A stretch of 18,493 nucleotides of DNA, from contig JAEDIV010000034.1 in NCBI GenBank assembly GCA_016296675.1, positions 1-18,493 of the forward strand, given 5' to 3'. Below the pieces are notes generated by a model that was not told the origin of the DNA, ran no database searches, and worked only from the letters and a program-made list of their open reading frames with translations. Position 1 is the stretch's first letter. Each line of letters opens with the position of its first letter. This DNA is from Clostridia bacterium (lineage in GTDB: Bacteria > Bacillota > Clostridia > Christensenellales > Aristaeellaceae). The translations under genes and the position numbers were made by a program. Shown here one piece after another: positions 1 to 7,328 of the stretch.

Positions 1-1
1 C

Positions 2-24
2 AGCTCCCTTTACACAAGGGAGCC
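2..24. repeat. Short palindromic dispersed repeat A, copy 1
   Basis: This 23-base sequence is a hairpin: its arms are AGCTCCCTT and AAGGGAGCC around a short TACAC centre. The same 23 bases occur exactly at 14846-14868 and 15079-15101. The copy lies at the left edge of the window, so any longer element it belongs to is cut off. No gene overlaps it. Confidence 0.8.
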
Positions 25-52
25 CTGGGTGCTGCCGCGCCAGTACATAACA

Positions 53-239
53 TAAGGCGCTGTCTCAAAATACATTCAAACTCCGTTAATCGTGTATCTC
101 CATGAAATGATCAAAGATTACGGGACGGGATACCCGTCCCCTACATAACGAAGAAGCTGTTTTCTTCCTGTAGGGGACGGGTTTCCCGTCCCGCTGTGTT
201 GCTTTTTTGAGGTTTTATTCTTAATGAGACAGACCCTTA
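53..239. repeat. MITE-like nested palindrome with terminal inverted repeats
   Basis: The ends form an imperfect inverted repeat. TAAGGCGCTGTCTCA at 53-67 matches the reverse complement of 225-239 at 13 of 15 positions. Inside are two perfect hairpins, GGGACGGG/CCCGTCCC at 122-140 (loop ATA) and 174-192 (loop TTT). The two hairpins also pair with each other over 13 bases (133-145 with 169-181). There is no ORF, so it cannot encode its own transposase. The CTGTCTCA ends resemble those I associate with IS1182-type elements, which makes a non-autonomous MITE the likeliest reading. I see no convincing target duplication. Confidence 0.55.
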
Positions 240-289
240 CTGTCTTACGAACACCCGCAAAAATGCGCTTCGGACAGGGTGGTTTTCTG

Positions 290-949
290 TCAGATAGTTT
301 CGCTCTGATAGGCGATGAGGCTGGCTTCGTGTACGCCGTTGATGGAAAGAAGCTTGTTTAAGAAAGCTTCGGTCTTTTCAACGCGGACTTCGTAGGTAAC
401 TTCCACGCCGTTTCCGGTGATGGTCTTGCTCTTGAGCTTCATGAACTTAAGCTGTCTCATCAGCTGGGAAGCGCTGGATTCGGCATTCTGGGAAAGGCGC
501 ATAACGAGGAGATAGCTGTCGGCGCCCTTGGAGGTGATGCGGCGAAGGAGGAAGATAAGCGCGCCGATGGCGGCAACGGTGAGGGCAGCCAGAATGTACT
601 GACCGGCGCCGATTAAGATACCCATGGTGAGCGCCCAGAACATGTAAGCGGTATCGAGGGGATCCTTGACGGCGGTTCTGAAACGGACGATGGACAGCGC
701 GCCGACCATACCCATGGACAGCTGCAGGGAGTCCTTGATACACATGACGACGGGCGCGGTGATGGTGGTCATGAGAACCAGGGTGAGGCCGAAGTTCGAG
801 GAGAACATTACGCCGCGATAGTTGTTTTTGTATACCCAGTATACAAACAGGCCGACGACGAAGGCCAGAGCGATCATGAAAAGAACGTTGATCCAGGAAG
901 TGGTGCTTACGGTATTGGCTTGAAAGATGTCAGCGATAATAGTCTTCAC
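290..949 (-). CDS. DUF4956 family membrane protein
   Basis: This 219-residue protein has about four predicted membrane helices, near residues 20-40, 53-71, 101-118 and 119-136. The family-typical stretch GALSIVRFRTAVKDPLD lies around 83-99. A soluble C-terminal domain (about 145-219) follows, probably facing the cytoplasm. The start is GTG at 947-949, with a purine-rich AAAGGGG about nine bases upstream. It is the last gene of the operon, 70 bases after the VTC-domain gene. DUF4956 proteins are commonly encoded beside VTC-domain proteins in bacteria, but their biochemical role is not established to my knowledge. By analogy with the small membrane subunit of the yeast VTC complex, it may anchor or form a channel for the polymerase; that is inference. 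No T-rich terminator follows the stop codon. Confidence 0.88.
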   Translation of the reverse strand: MKTIIADIFQANTVSTTSWINVLFMIALAFVVGLFVYWVYKNNYRGVMFSSNFGLTLVLMTTITAPVVMCIKDSLQLSMGMVGALSIVRFRTAVKDPLDTAYMFWALTMGILIGAGQYILAALTVAAIGALIFLLRRITSKGADSYLLVMRLSQNAESSASQLMRQLKFMKLKSKTITGNGVEVTYEVRVEKTEAFLNKLLSINGVHEASLIAYQSETI

Positions 950-981
950 GAGGAAAGTCCCCTTTCAATCTTTGGTCTTAT

Positions 982-1014
982 GGCGATATCGCCGTCCCTC
1001 GGCGACAATCGGTT
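982..1014 (-). other. Intercistronic hairpin between VTC and DUF4956 genes
   Basis: The 70-base gap between the two genes contains the perfect palindrome GGCGATATCGCC (982-993). Beside it, read on the minus strand, TCGCC pairs with GGCGA over a seven-base loop. The two hairpins share an arm and are mutually exclusive. It could stabilise or partition the operon mRNA, but there is no T-run, so it is not a classical terminator. Confidence 0.35.
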
Positions 1015-1019
1015 CCTAA

Positions 1020-1730
1020 TCAGGAGAGAGGCTCGAAGCGGCGGCAGAGCACATATTTGGAAATGGCGCTGCGCACGGCGGGTGTGTCGGACAGAAGCGT
1101 GGAAACCGTATCCGGAAGGAAGTGGTCGTATTTCACCTCCAGGATCTCGCGTCCGTCGTCCAGCGGACTTACGGTCAGAAGATGGGGGTTAAAAAGGTCG
1201 GTGGCTCTTCCGGCGGTTCTGAGCTGCTTATCAAAGGTGATGCGAACATTTTCAACCGGGAGCACGAAGGTTTCTCTTGTGTAGTCGACAATGACGACCG
1301 GCCGTAAAAGCTTCGTGCGCATTTCGCGGTACATATCGTCCAGCAGCGGATGCTGCGCTTTCAAAAGTCCCTTGGGATTTCCGTCCATCAACTGCTCGCA
1401 CAGCTTTCTGGAAATTCTTGCGGAGGATTTTTGAATCAGATCACCGACCTTGCGCTTTCTTTCCAGGAAGATTACCTGATCGGACAGATTGTAGATGCGG
1501 ATTCTGTATTTATCGCGTCCCATAACGCCGCTCATTTTGTCGTAATAGGCGGTGTTGTATGCGTCGTCAAAATACAGGGAGCGGATGAAATATTCGCCTC
1601 GTTCATCGGCATGAGAATCGGCTTTCATGATGCCGCCAAGCTTATGGCCGAGAGCGATCATGTCGCCTTTGTTGATGAAATACTTCAACTCGTGCCGCTC
1701 AGGGAAGGAAGCGTGTTCTTCGTTTCGCAA
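1020..1730 (-). CDS. VTC domain (polyphosphate polymerase domain) protein
   Basis: This 236-residue soluble protein has no signal peptide or membrane helix and is therefore cytoplasmic. It carries the hallmarks of the VTC domain, the tunnel-fold enzyme that in yeast Vtc4 makes polyphosphate from ATP. These are ERHELKY at 11-17 (an ExxExK-type first strand), the strands FIRSLYFDD (48-56), KYRIRIYN (74-81) and LERKRK (89-94), and a later strand RPVVIVDYTRETF (143-155). The acidic closing strand is LEVKYD (197-202). The many Lys/Arg residues on alternating strand positions fit a phosphate-binding tunnel. The start is TTG (1728-1730), with AGGAGG eight bases upstream. It lies 44 bases after the CotH gene. 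Polyphosphate synthesis is the family activity; it has not been shown for this protein. Confidence 0.88.
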   Translation of the reverse strand: MRNEEHASFPERHELKYFINKGDMIALGHKLGGIMKADSHADERGEYFIRSLYFDDAYNTAYYDKMSGVMGRDKYRIRIYNLSDQVIFLERKRKVGDLIQKSSARISRKLCEQLMDGNPKGLLKAQHPLLDDMYREMRTKLLRPVVIVDYTRETFVLPVENVRITFDKQLRTAGRATDLFNPHLLTVSPLDDGREILEVKYDHFLPDTVSTLLSDTPAVRSAISKYVLCRRFEPLS

Positions 1731-1774
1731 ATGAAATTCCCTCCTGCGCTGTGTATTGTGTATGGTTGGTATTC

Positions 1775-4700
1775 TCAGGAAATCGGAGTGACGGTTTCAA
1801 GGATATCGCCGAAATAGTGCTGCATCTCCGATTCGGATAAGAGATTGGAGAAGAAGTAAAGCAATCTTCCCGGACGTTTCTGAACCCATCTGAGCATGGT
1901 TTTGATTTCTGAATCGTATGTCGATCTGGAGATGTTCCATCTGGCCAGATGCTGATCGATTTCAGGTTCAAGAAGTGCAGCGCGTTCCTCAATGAGGCGG
2001 GTTACATTTTCTGTCGACCAGGTGGTCGCCAGATGCTCCGCAAAATACGTCAGGAACTGATCTTTGCAAACCGGGTTTTTCATCAGCTCGATGAACAGAG
2101 AGTTGTCGGTTCGTTTATCCGTACCCATGCCGCCGGGCGTGAGCCAACGGTTGGGGGAGTTGGTATCGTGATGGAAGCCCCAGTCGGTGTCAAACAGGAC
2201 CCAGCGCCATTTGCCGTCGACTTCGTCCGACTTGTATTTCTTGACGTTCAGAAGATCGGGGTTTCCGCCGTACATCTGAATGGCAATGTATTCAAGATAG
2301 TTGTCGACATCGATGAAACGCTTGACATATTCAAGCTCTTCTTCGGTCTCAATGCCGTTTTTGTCATACCATTCCTTGATCTTGAGCCAATCTTCATTGG
2401 AACCCTGCATGACATTGGTGTTTGCCTTCAGAAGATCCATCGAATCCTTTAAAGACTCATCCCAGCCTTCCCACTGACAGATAGAGAAGGTGTTGATACG
2501 TTCGCGCAGATTGTAATGGCCCCAGTATTCGCCGTTCAGGTACACAATGGCAAGCGCAGTATCCTGATACATGACAGAGGAGCCTTCAGACAGCGCGGTA
2601 AGAATAGAGTCGCGCATGCGCGTTCTGTCCCAGTCCTGACCGGAGGAACGAAGGACGAAGGACTGGTATTCGGTATAGTCGCGATTCGGAAACAGCGGCG
2701 CGTAAAAACGGTTTACTCCGTATTTGCTTCGGGCGACAATCTTAAATGCTTTTTGTGCTTCTTTTCGGCTGTACTGGCCGTGCAGCTTCACGCCGCAGCC
2801 CTGAGAGAGAATCGTTTTTCCGTCGGTTGAATACATTTCGATGTTGGAGTCTTTCTCCCAGGTCATCCAGAAGTTCGCACCTTTACCGATTGAGCCGTGC
2901 GGGCTTTGGGCCAAAGCATTCGGACCGTAGACATAAAGGCCGTTGTTTCTGTCCCAAAGATCCACTGGATTCATGACGAGGGAGATGACATCCATCGTAT
3001 GCTTGACACCAAGCAAATAGCTTTGGGTATTTATCAGAGATGAGATTTTTCCGTCCTTGACCGCGATTGCACGGATGATGGTGGTGGAGAGGACGGGAAT
3101 AGGCTCAGAATAGACATGTGTCTGATAAAACGTGGTAGCCGGGAAATATACGTTTCTGGAGTCGGTATCCATTGTGTAATTGGTACCGTTCAGATTGGCC
3201 GGATCGGGCGTTGAAGAATCAAGCGTATAATAGATGGTTGCGCCGGGCTCTGCGGTGAGGGTTACCGTGAAAGGCATTGTGGATTCAAATGCGCCGCCCT
3301 TGACGCTGAAGGTGGGGGGGAGAAGGCGGCTCGTGTAGCCCGACTGCGCGTTGGCGGTCAAGGGCGTTGTTGCCGTCATGTAGTAAAAACCGTTTTTGCC
3401 GTTTATGCGGCCGTAGGATATATTGGAATACTGATACGTGAGCGGAGCGCGGTCGACAATCGTGCCGTCGGGCATGGAAAGAACCAATGTATTTCCTTCG
3501 GTGGAGGAAAGCCTGAAACTCGCGTGATAGTAAGGGCCTTCTTTTTTGTCAAGTCCGGACATCAGAACGCCCAGATACTGGCCGGAAGCCACGCTTGCGC
3601 CGTCGGGGAACTGCCATTTGCGGGGTTTGTCCGGTTCATCGGAAATACCCCAGCCGCTTAAGTCAACGGTATGGCTTGAACGATTGTAGATCTCAATCCA
3701 GTCGTAGGAAGCGCCGGAGGAATTGACCTGCGTGGTTGAAGCCATGATCTCGTTTAAATAAACGCCTGTTGCATTTTGCGCCGCGAACTGACCATCGATC
3801 AGCGCGGCGCTTTCATAGCTGTTGGATTTTCCCGGGGTGGGAGGAAGCATCGTGGTCCACGAATCATCCGCCTGACGGGAGTAAGACTGATCCGCTTTGA
3901 GTATGTCGTATTCGACATAATCCACCATGTTGCCGGAGGCATTTGTAAGAATCAGGCATTCTTTTTCTGTACTCAGGCGGAAATTGGTGTGGAGATTGCT
4001 GCCGGTCTGAGAGCGGTCATATCCGGATGCGTAGACGATCATGTATTCGCCGGCGCCGAGGGAGAAATTCGGAAAACGCCATTTCTGAAGGTTTTCCTCG
4101 GAATCCGAAAGCGCATAGCCGTTCAGGCTGACGGTGTAATCGGAACTGTTGTGAATTTCAATCCAGTCGACATATTCGCCGTTCTCATCGGGAGCGTAGC
4201 TTACATTCTTCGCCATGAATTCGGTGATTTTGATGGGACTCTCGGTGAGCGTACGGTCGCCGCGGGCAAGAACATAGTTTTCGTGTGTATTCTCCATGCG
4301 GGGCGTGTATTCGCCTGTGACAATCCATTTTCCGTCTACTTCGGCGTAAGACTGATTCGAAGACAAGGCGGGGACGTTGATTGTCTGGATCGCATGATCG
4401 TGGGGATTGAACAGGATCAGCGTATCGCCTGCGGAAGAAATCTTAAACGGCGCGTGATAGGTGTAGCCGAAATTGTTTTTTGAAGTATTGGTAGCAAAGA
4501 CAATCGTGCGTTCGCCGGGAGCAAGGGTGTGATCAGGGAATTCAAAATACTGAAGAACATGGGTTGCTTCCTGTGCGATTTTGTAGCCGCGAAGGTTTAC
4601 GGATTGTCCTGACACGTTTGCAACTTCGAACCAGTCGGAGAATTCGCCGTTTTCGTCCTGTACAGCGGATCCGTTGGATGACATGACCTCGGTTATGCGG

Positions 4701-5008
4701 ATGGAAAGCGCAACGTCAATTGCAGGAAGGGCCGTCTGCGTATTTCCGCCGATGCCGTTGGGGAATTTTGCCTGCAGGATAAAGCTGATAATGATAAAGA
4801 CTATTACGCCGACAGCGACAAGCTTTCCGCTTACGGAGGAATTGCGATTTTCGTTTTTGGTTTGGACGGACTGAGACTTCTGCGCGGGACGCTGCTGAGG
4901 CCTTGCCTGCGCCGGTTTTCGGTTTTGCGCGGCTGCCGGTCTGGCGCCTGCTTTATTGGCTGCCTGCGGACGGCGGGCAGGATTTGCGGTCGGTTTCTTG
5001 GTCTGCAA
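1775..5008 (-). CDS. Membrane-anchored CotH kinase family protein with three lamin-tail domains
   Basis: This 1077-residue protein has a cytoplasmic Ala/Pro/Gln/Arg-rich tail (1-60) and one membrane helix (about 62-79). Outside the membrane follow three lamin-tail beta domains (about 102-240, 265-395, 415-560). Each has the pattern ITE/NEI-MAS...(S/D)W(F/I)E(V/I)...L.GY/GW. A chitobiase-like beta-sandwich (about 565-665; ATIYYTLDSSTP) and the CotH domain complete it. The CotH domain shows GVKLHGQYSRKEAQKAFKI (candidate ATP-binding Lys), NGEYWGHYNLRER, NPDLLNVKKYK and the metal-site DTDWGF. CotH proteins are atypical kinases; CotH of Bacillus phosphorylates spore-coat proteins. Here the catalytic domain is predicted to lie outside the membrane. 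The start is TTG (5006-5008), chosen because GGAGGT lies five bases upstream. It is first in the operon with the VTC and DUF4956 genes. Its substrate is unknown. Confidence 0.88.
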   Translation of the reverse strand: MQTKKPTANPARRPQAANKAGARPAAAQNRKPAQARPQQRPAQKSQSVQTKNENRNSSVSGKLVAVGVIVFIIISFILQAKFPNGIGGNTQTALPAIDVALSIRITEVMSSNGSAVQDENGEFSDWFEVANVSGQSVNLRGYKIAQEATHVLQYFEFPDHTLAPGERTIVFATNTSKNNFGYTYHAPFKISSAGDTLILFNPHDHAIQTINVPALSSNQSYAEVDGKWIVTGEYTPRMENTHENYVLARGDRTLTESPIKITEFMAKNVSYAPDENGEYVDWIEIHNSSDYTVSLNGYALSDSEENLQKWRFPNFSLGAGEYMIVYASGYDRSQTGSNLHTNFRLSTEKECLILTNASGNMVDYVEYDILKADQSYSRQADDSWTTMLPPTPGKSNSYESAALIDGQFAAQNATGVYLNEIMASTTQVNSSGASYDWIEIYNRSSHTVDLSGWGISDEPDKPRKWQFPDGASVASGQYLGVLMSGLDKKEGPYYHASFRLSSTEGNTLVLSMPDGTIVDRAPLTYQYSNISYGRINGKNGFYYMTATTPLTANAQSGYTSRLLPPTFSVKGGAFESTMPFTVTLTAEPGATIYYTLDSSTPDPANLNGTNYTMDTDSRNVYFPATTFYQTHVYSEPIPVLSTTIIRAIAVKDGKISSLINTQSYLLGVKHTMDVISLVMNPVDLWDRNNGLYVYGPNALAQSPHGSIGKGANFWMTWEKDSNIEMYSTDGKTILSQGCGVKLHGQYSRKEAQKAFKIVARSKYGVNRFYAPLFPNRDYTEYQSFVLRSSGQDWDRTRMRDSILTALSEGSSVMYQDTALAIVYLNGEYWGHYNLRERINTFSICQWEGWDESLKDSMDLLKANTNVMQGSNEDWLKIKEWYDKNGIETEEELEYVKRFIDVDNYLEYIAIQMYGGNPDLLNVKKYKSDEVDGKWRWVLFDTDWGFHHDTNSPNRWLTPGGMGTDKRTDNSLFIELMKNPVCKDQFLTYFAEHLATTWSTENVTRLIEERAALLEPEIDQHLARWNISRSTYDSEIKTMLRWVQKRPGRLLYFFSNLLSESEMQHYFGDILETVTPIS

Positions 5009-5073
5009 GGTGAACCTCCATCTATTATGTGCGTGTATTTACGCAAAGTATATAGCAGAAACTACTCATCATT

Positions 5074-5101
5074 ATTATATCATAAAGCGAATCGGTTTCC
5101 A
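5074..5101 (-). promoter_or_regulatory. Extended -10 promoter of the CotH/VTC/DUF4956 operon
   Basis: On the minus strand, TGATATAAT (5082-5074) gives a perfect -10 box with the extended TG motif. A -35-like TGGAAA (5101-5096, four of six matches) lies 16 bases upstream. Transcription would begin near 5067, leaving a leader of about 60 bases before the TTG start. It sits between the lysozyme gene and the CotH gene, so the operon can be expressed independently of the lysozyme gene. Confidence 0.65.
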
Positions 5102-5126
5102 CTGCGCTTATGTTAATTGTGGATTT

Positions 5127-7112
5127 CTAAGGAATGGACAGATAATCCGCGTCCGAACTGATCGCCCAGCTTTCCGCTGAAGAGCCTGCTTTTACAATGA
5201 AAAGGGTATCGGTGGTCAGATCAAATGCAGAAAATTCGATTGTGATCTCACATTCGGGCAGATGCACGTATTTAAGATTCGAAATACCGATAAATGCGCC
5301 CGTACCGATCGACTGAACGTTGGATTTTGAAAGGTTTACGCATGCGATATTGCCTGCATCCCGGAAGGCGTCTTCTCCGATTTCTGTAAGCATGATCGGC
5401 GGACAAAGCGTATTGGCAGGATAAATGCAGTCATATCGGCAGGTGGATTTGCCGGCGGCGAGATGCGCGCTGCTTCCGACGGGAACAAGGTATTTTGCGC
5501 CCTGCTTTATGGAATCGGCGGCAATTTCACGCACGCTTTCCGGCAGCTGAACTGTGTCCGGTCCGTCAGGAGAGGTAAAAGCACTTTCAAAAACAGCAAT
5601 GACAGGAAGGTTCTGAATGGATTCGGGCACAATGAGGGTGTTTTTATTACCCTGATACCCCATTACGGCGCAGCCTTCTTCATAGGGAATATAGATAAGT
5701 TTCGTATTTTCATCAAGACCGCTCAGAGGCACCATGTAATCAGGAATGATCATCGCGCACCAGCCGGTTTTGCCGTTTGGCGTATAGCCCCATCCCCAGT
5801 CATAAGAACTTCCGGAAACGACGTCCAGAATGGTTACTGTTTCGCCGGTATACATGTGGTCGAGCGTCTCATATTTTGCGCCCGGTCCTTCGCGCAGCTT
5901 AAGGGAGGAAGAGACGGTGATTTCATATACCGGGAAGATTTCCTTTGTTTTGCTGCCGTATTCGACAATAAAGCCTTCGTTGGCAAACGAGGAGGCGACA
6001 AGGTCTACCCATTTTCCGCTGGAATTCTGCGAAAGCTTGCCGCGCTGCGTGGGGCCGTAATGCGCACAGGGTTCGCCGGATGCCCATTTGGAGGAGGCGA
6101 ATGTGTCTTTGAACGCTTCTCCGGTAACCCACTGCCAGTTGCCGTCATCGTATATGCCGCCCAGCCAGCAATCTCCGCCCGACTGCGAAACGAGAGAGGC
6201 AACAGCGGCGTATTCTTCCTGCGTTTCCACCGTGGCGAGATAACCGCCTTTGGATTCGGCATAGTAACTTGCGTATGTCCAGGTGAAGGAGCCTTTGTAC
6301 AATTCATAGGTGTGTCCGTTCAGGGAAACAGACGCATCGGCTGAGGTATCCTCATCGATGGTACTCTCCCAGACGGCATAGAGCGTCGTATCCTTATTGA
6401 TGCAGAATTCGTCGTAACCTTCGTAATCCAATGTGCTTGCATCGGAATTCAAGGACCAGCCGACCAGAGAATGGCCGGATTGCGTGGGCTCTTTAAGCGT
6501 GAGGATCGTGGGAATGCCCTCGGTTTTGGTCTGGGGATCCGGCGCGTTGATTCCGCCGTTTGCGTCGAATGTGATGGTGTAGGTGTCTACCTTTCCTCCG
6601 TAATAATCGCGCCAGTATGTAGTAACTGCATTGGTTCCCCTCTGCTTGCTCTTGGTGGTGCGGTTGGCGGGGATTTCGTAGTAATAACAGAAATGATACG
6701 CTGCATCGTATGCGGCTTGCGCGGTATTCGGCAAGGTTTTTAAGAAATCGCCTACACTTTTTTTGTAGTAGCCGAGTTCGTATTTGAGATATGCCAGCTG
6801 GCCGTAAATGTTTGTCCAGTCTCCGTATCCGTTGTCCTTGCAGAATTTGACCATTGTATCGCGCCGGGCATTCCATTGGCAGATGCCGTACGCGGCTCCG
6901 CTGTCGCCGATGGCAGCAGGATCAAAGTTGGATTCTGCTTTGACATTGGCCAAAATGCCGCAGGCAACCGCAGGCGTAAGATTCAGCTCTTCGGTTATGT
7001 ATTTATATATAATCTGCATGTTTGCTTCCCGGTCGACCGCAGCCTGACCCGACACAGGCATGAATCCGGCCAGGAGAGACAGAAGCAAAAAGCAAGTCAA
7101 CAGGCGCTTCAT
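5127..7112 (-). CDS. Secreted modular lysozyme (phage tail-tip type) with InlB-like repeat, C-type lectin, SH3 and LRR modules
   Basis: This 661-residue exported protein has a signal peptide at 1-25 (LLTCFLLLSLLAGF, cleavage near GQAA). Residues 30-172 form a phage-tail-tip lysozyme domain: AESNFDP holds the candidate catalytic Glu60, followed by GDSGAAYGICQW. Next come an InlB/Flg_new-type repeat (178-249, FDANGG...AVWE), a C-type lectin-like domain (265-387, WLGG...WQWVTGE...NEGFIVEY) and an SH3 module (396-460, LKLREGPGAKYETL). The C terminus (about 470-661) has BspA-type leucine-rich repeats. The likely role is peptidoglycan cleavage with wall or glycan binding. The start is ATG at 7110-7112, with AAAGGA about nine bases upstream. 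The frame is open a further 29 codons upstream, but that would read through the promoter. No transposase or other phage gene is nearby, so this is not a prophage remnant. Confidence 0.88.
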   Translation of the reverse strand: MKRLLTCFLLLSLLAGFMPVSGQAAVDREANMQIIYKYITEELNLTPAVACGILANVKAESNFDPAAIGDSGAAYGICQWNARRDTMVKFCKDNGYGDWTNIYGQLAYLKYELGYYKKSVGDFLKTLPNTAQAAYDAAYHFCYYYEIPANRTTKSKQRGTNAVTTYWRDYYGGKVDTYTITFDANGGINAPDPQTKTEGIPTILTLKEPTQSGHSLVGWSLNSDASTLDYEGYDEFCINKDTTLYAVWESTIDEDTSADASVSLNGHTYELYKGSFTWTYASYYAESKGGYLATVETQEEYAAVASLVSQSGGDCWLGGIYDDGNWQWVTGEAFKDTFASSKWASGEPCAHYGPTQRGKLSQNSSGKWVDLVASSFANEGFIVEYGSKTKEIFPVYEITVSSSLKLREGPGAKYETLDHMYTGETVTILDVVSGSSYDWGWGYTPNGKTGWCAMIIPDYMVPLSGLDENTKLIYIPYEEGCAVMGYQGNKNTLIVPESIQNLPVIAVFESAFTSPDGPDTVQLPESVREIAADSIKQGAKYLVPVGSSAHLAAGKSTCRYDCIYPANTLCPPIMLTEIGEDAFRDAGNIACVNLSKSNVQSIGTGAFIGISNLKYVHLPECEITIEFSAFDLTTDTLFIVKAGSSAESWAISSDADYLSIP

Positions 7113-7170
7113 GGATGCAGTTCCTTTCATTAATACAGCATATAAGCAGTAATCATATTTCTTCACATAT

Positions 7171-7199
7171 ACTATACATGAAAAACTCCGAAAAGTCAA
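7171..7199 (-). promoter_or_regulatory. Sigma-A promoter of the secreted lysozyme gene
   Basis: On the minus strand, TTGACT (7199-7194) and TATAGT (7176-7171) are separated by exactly 17 bases; each box matches the consensus at five of six positions. Transcription would begin near 7164, giving a leader of about 50 bases. The promoter lies inside the open frame upstream of the ATG at 7112, which supports the shorter start. Confidence 0.75.
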
Positions 7200-7200
7200 T

Positions 7201-7230
7201 TTCTGAAGAATTCTGAAGCGGATTCTAAGG
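7201..7230 (+). promoter_or_regulatory. Three direct repeats upstream of the exporter operon
   Basis: TTCTGAAG occurs at 7201-7208 and 7211-7218, and a degenerate copy TTCTAAGG at 7223-7230, with steps of 10 and 12 bases. Direct repeats about one helical turn apart are typical of response-regulator sites. They lie between the lysozyme promoter and the exporter operon and could serve either. No regulator gene is adjacent, so the binding protein is unknown. Confidence 0.35.
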
Positions 7231-7240
7231 ATTTTTCAGA

Positions 7241-7298
7241 AAAACATTCCACTTTCTGCGAAAAAAAGCGCGGAATGTTTTCAAAATGGAGATATACT
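7241..7298 (+). promoter_or_regulatory. Inverted repeat and weak promoter of the exporter operon
   Basis: AAAACATTCC (7241-7250) and GGAATGTTTT (7272-7281) are perfect 10-base inverted arms around 21 bases. A candidate -10 box TATACT lies at 7293-7298, but the matching -35 position falls in the right arm and is far from TTGACA. A poor -35 overlapped by a protein-binding site is typical of activator-dependent or repressed promoters. The leader to the ATG at 7329 would be about 25 bases. Confidence 0.35.
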
Positions 7299-7328
7299 TT
7301 TCGCATCCCAAATATGGAGGAATTTCAA

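Noticed and set aside
250..289. Possible terminator after the DUF4956 gene
   Set aside because: CGCA/TGCG and CACCC/GGGTG arms exist, but no T-run follows a stable stem on the minus strand.
3776..4483. Plus-strand 235-codon open frame inside the CotH gene
   Set aside because: It lies wholly antisense to a clearly recognised lamin-tail region and has no family resemblance.
5127..7199. Longer lysozyme start 29 codons upstream of 7112
   Set aside because: It would overlap the TTGACT-17-TATAGT promoter and bury the signal peptide behind an unrelated leader; the ATG at 7112 has a good ribosome site.
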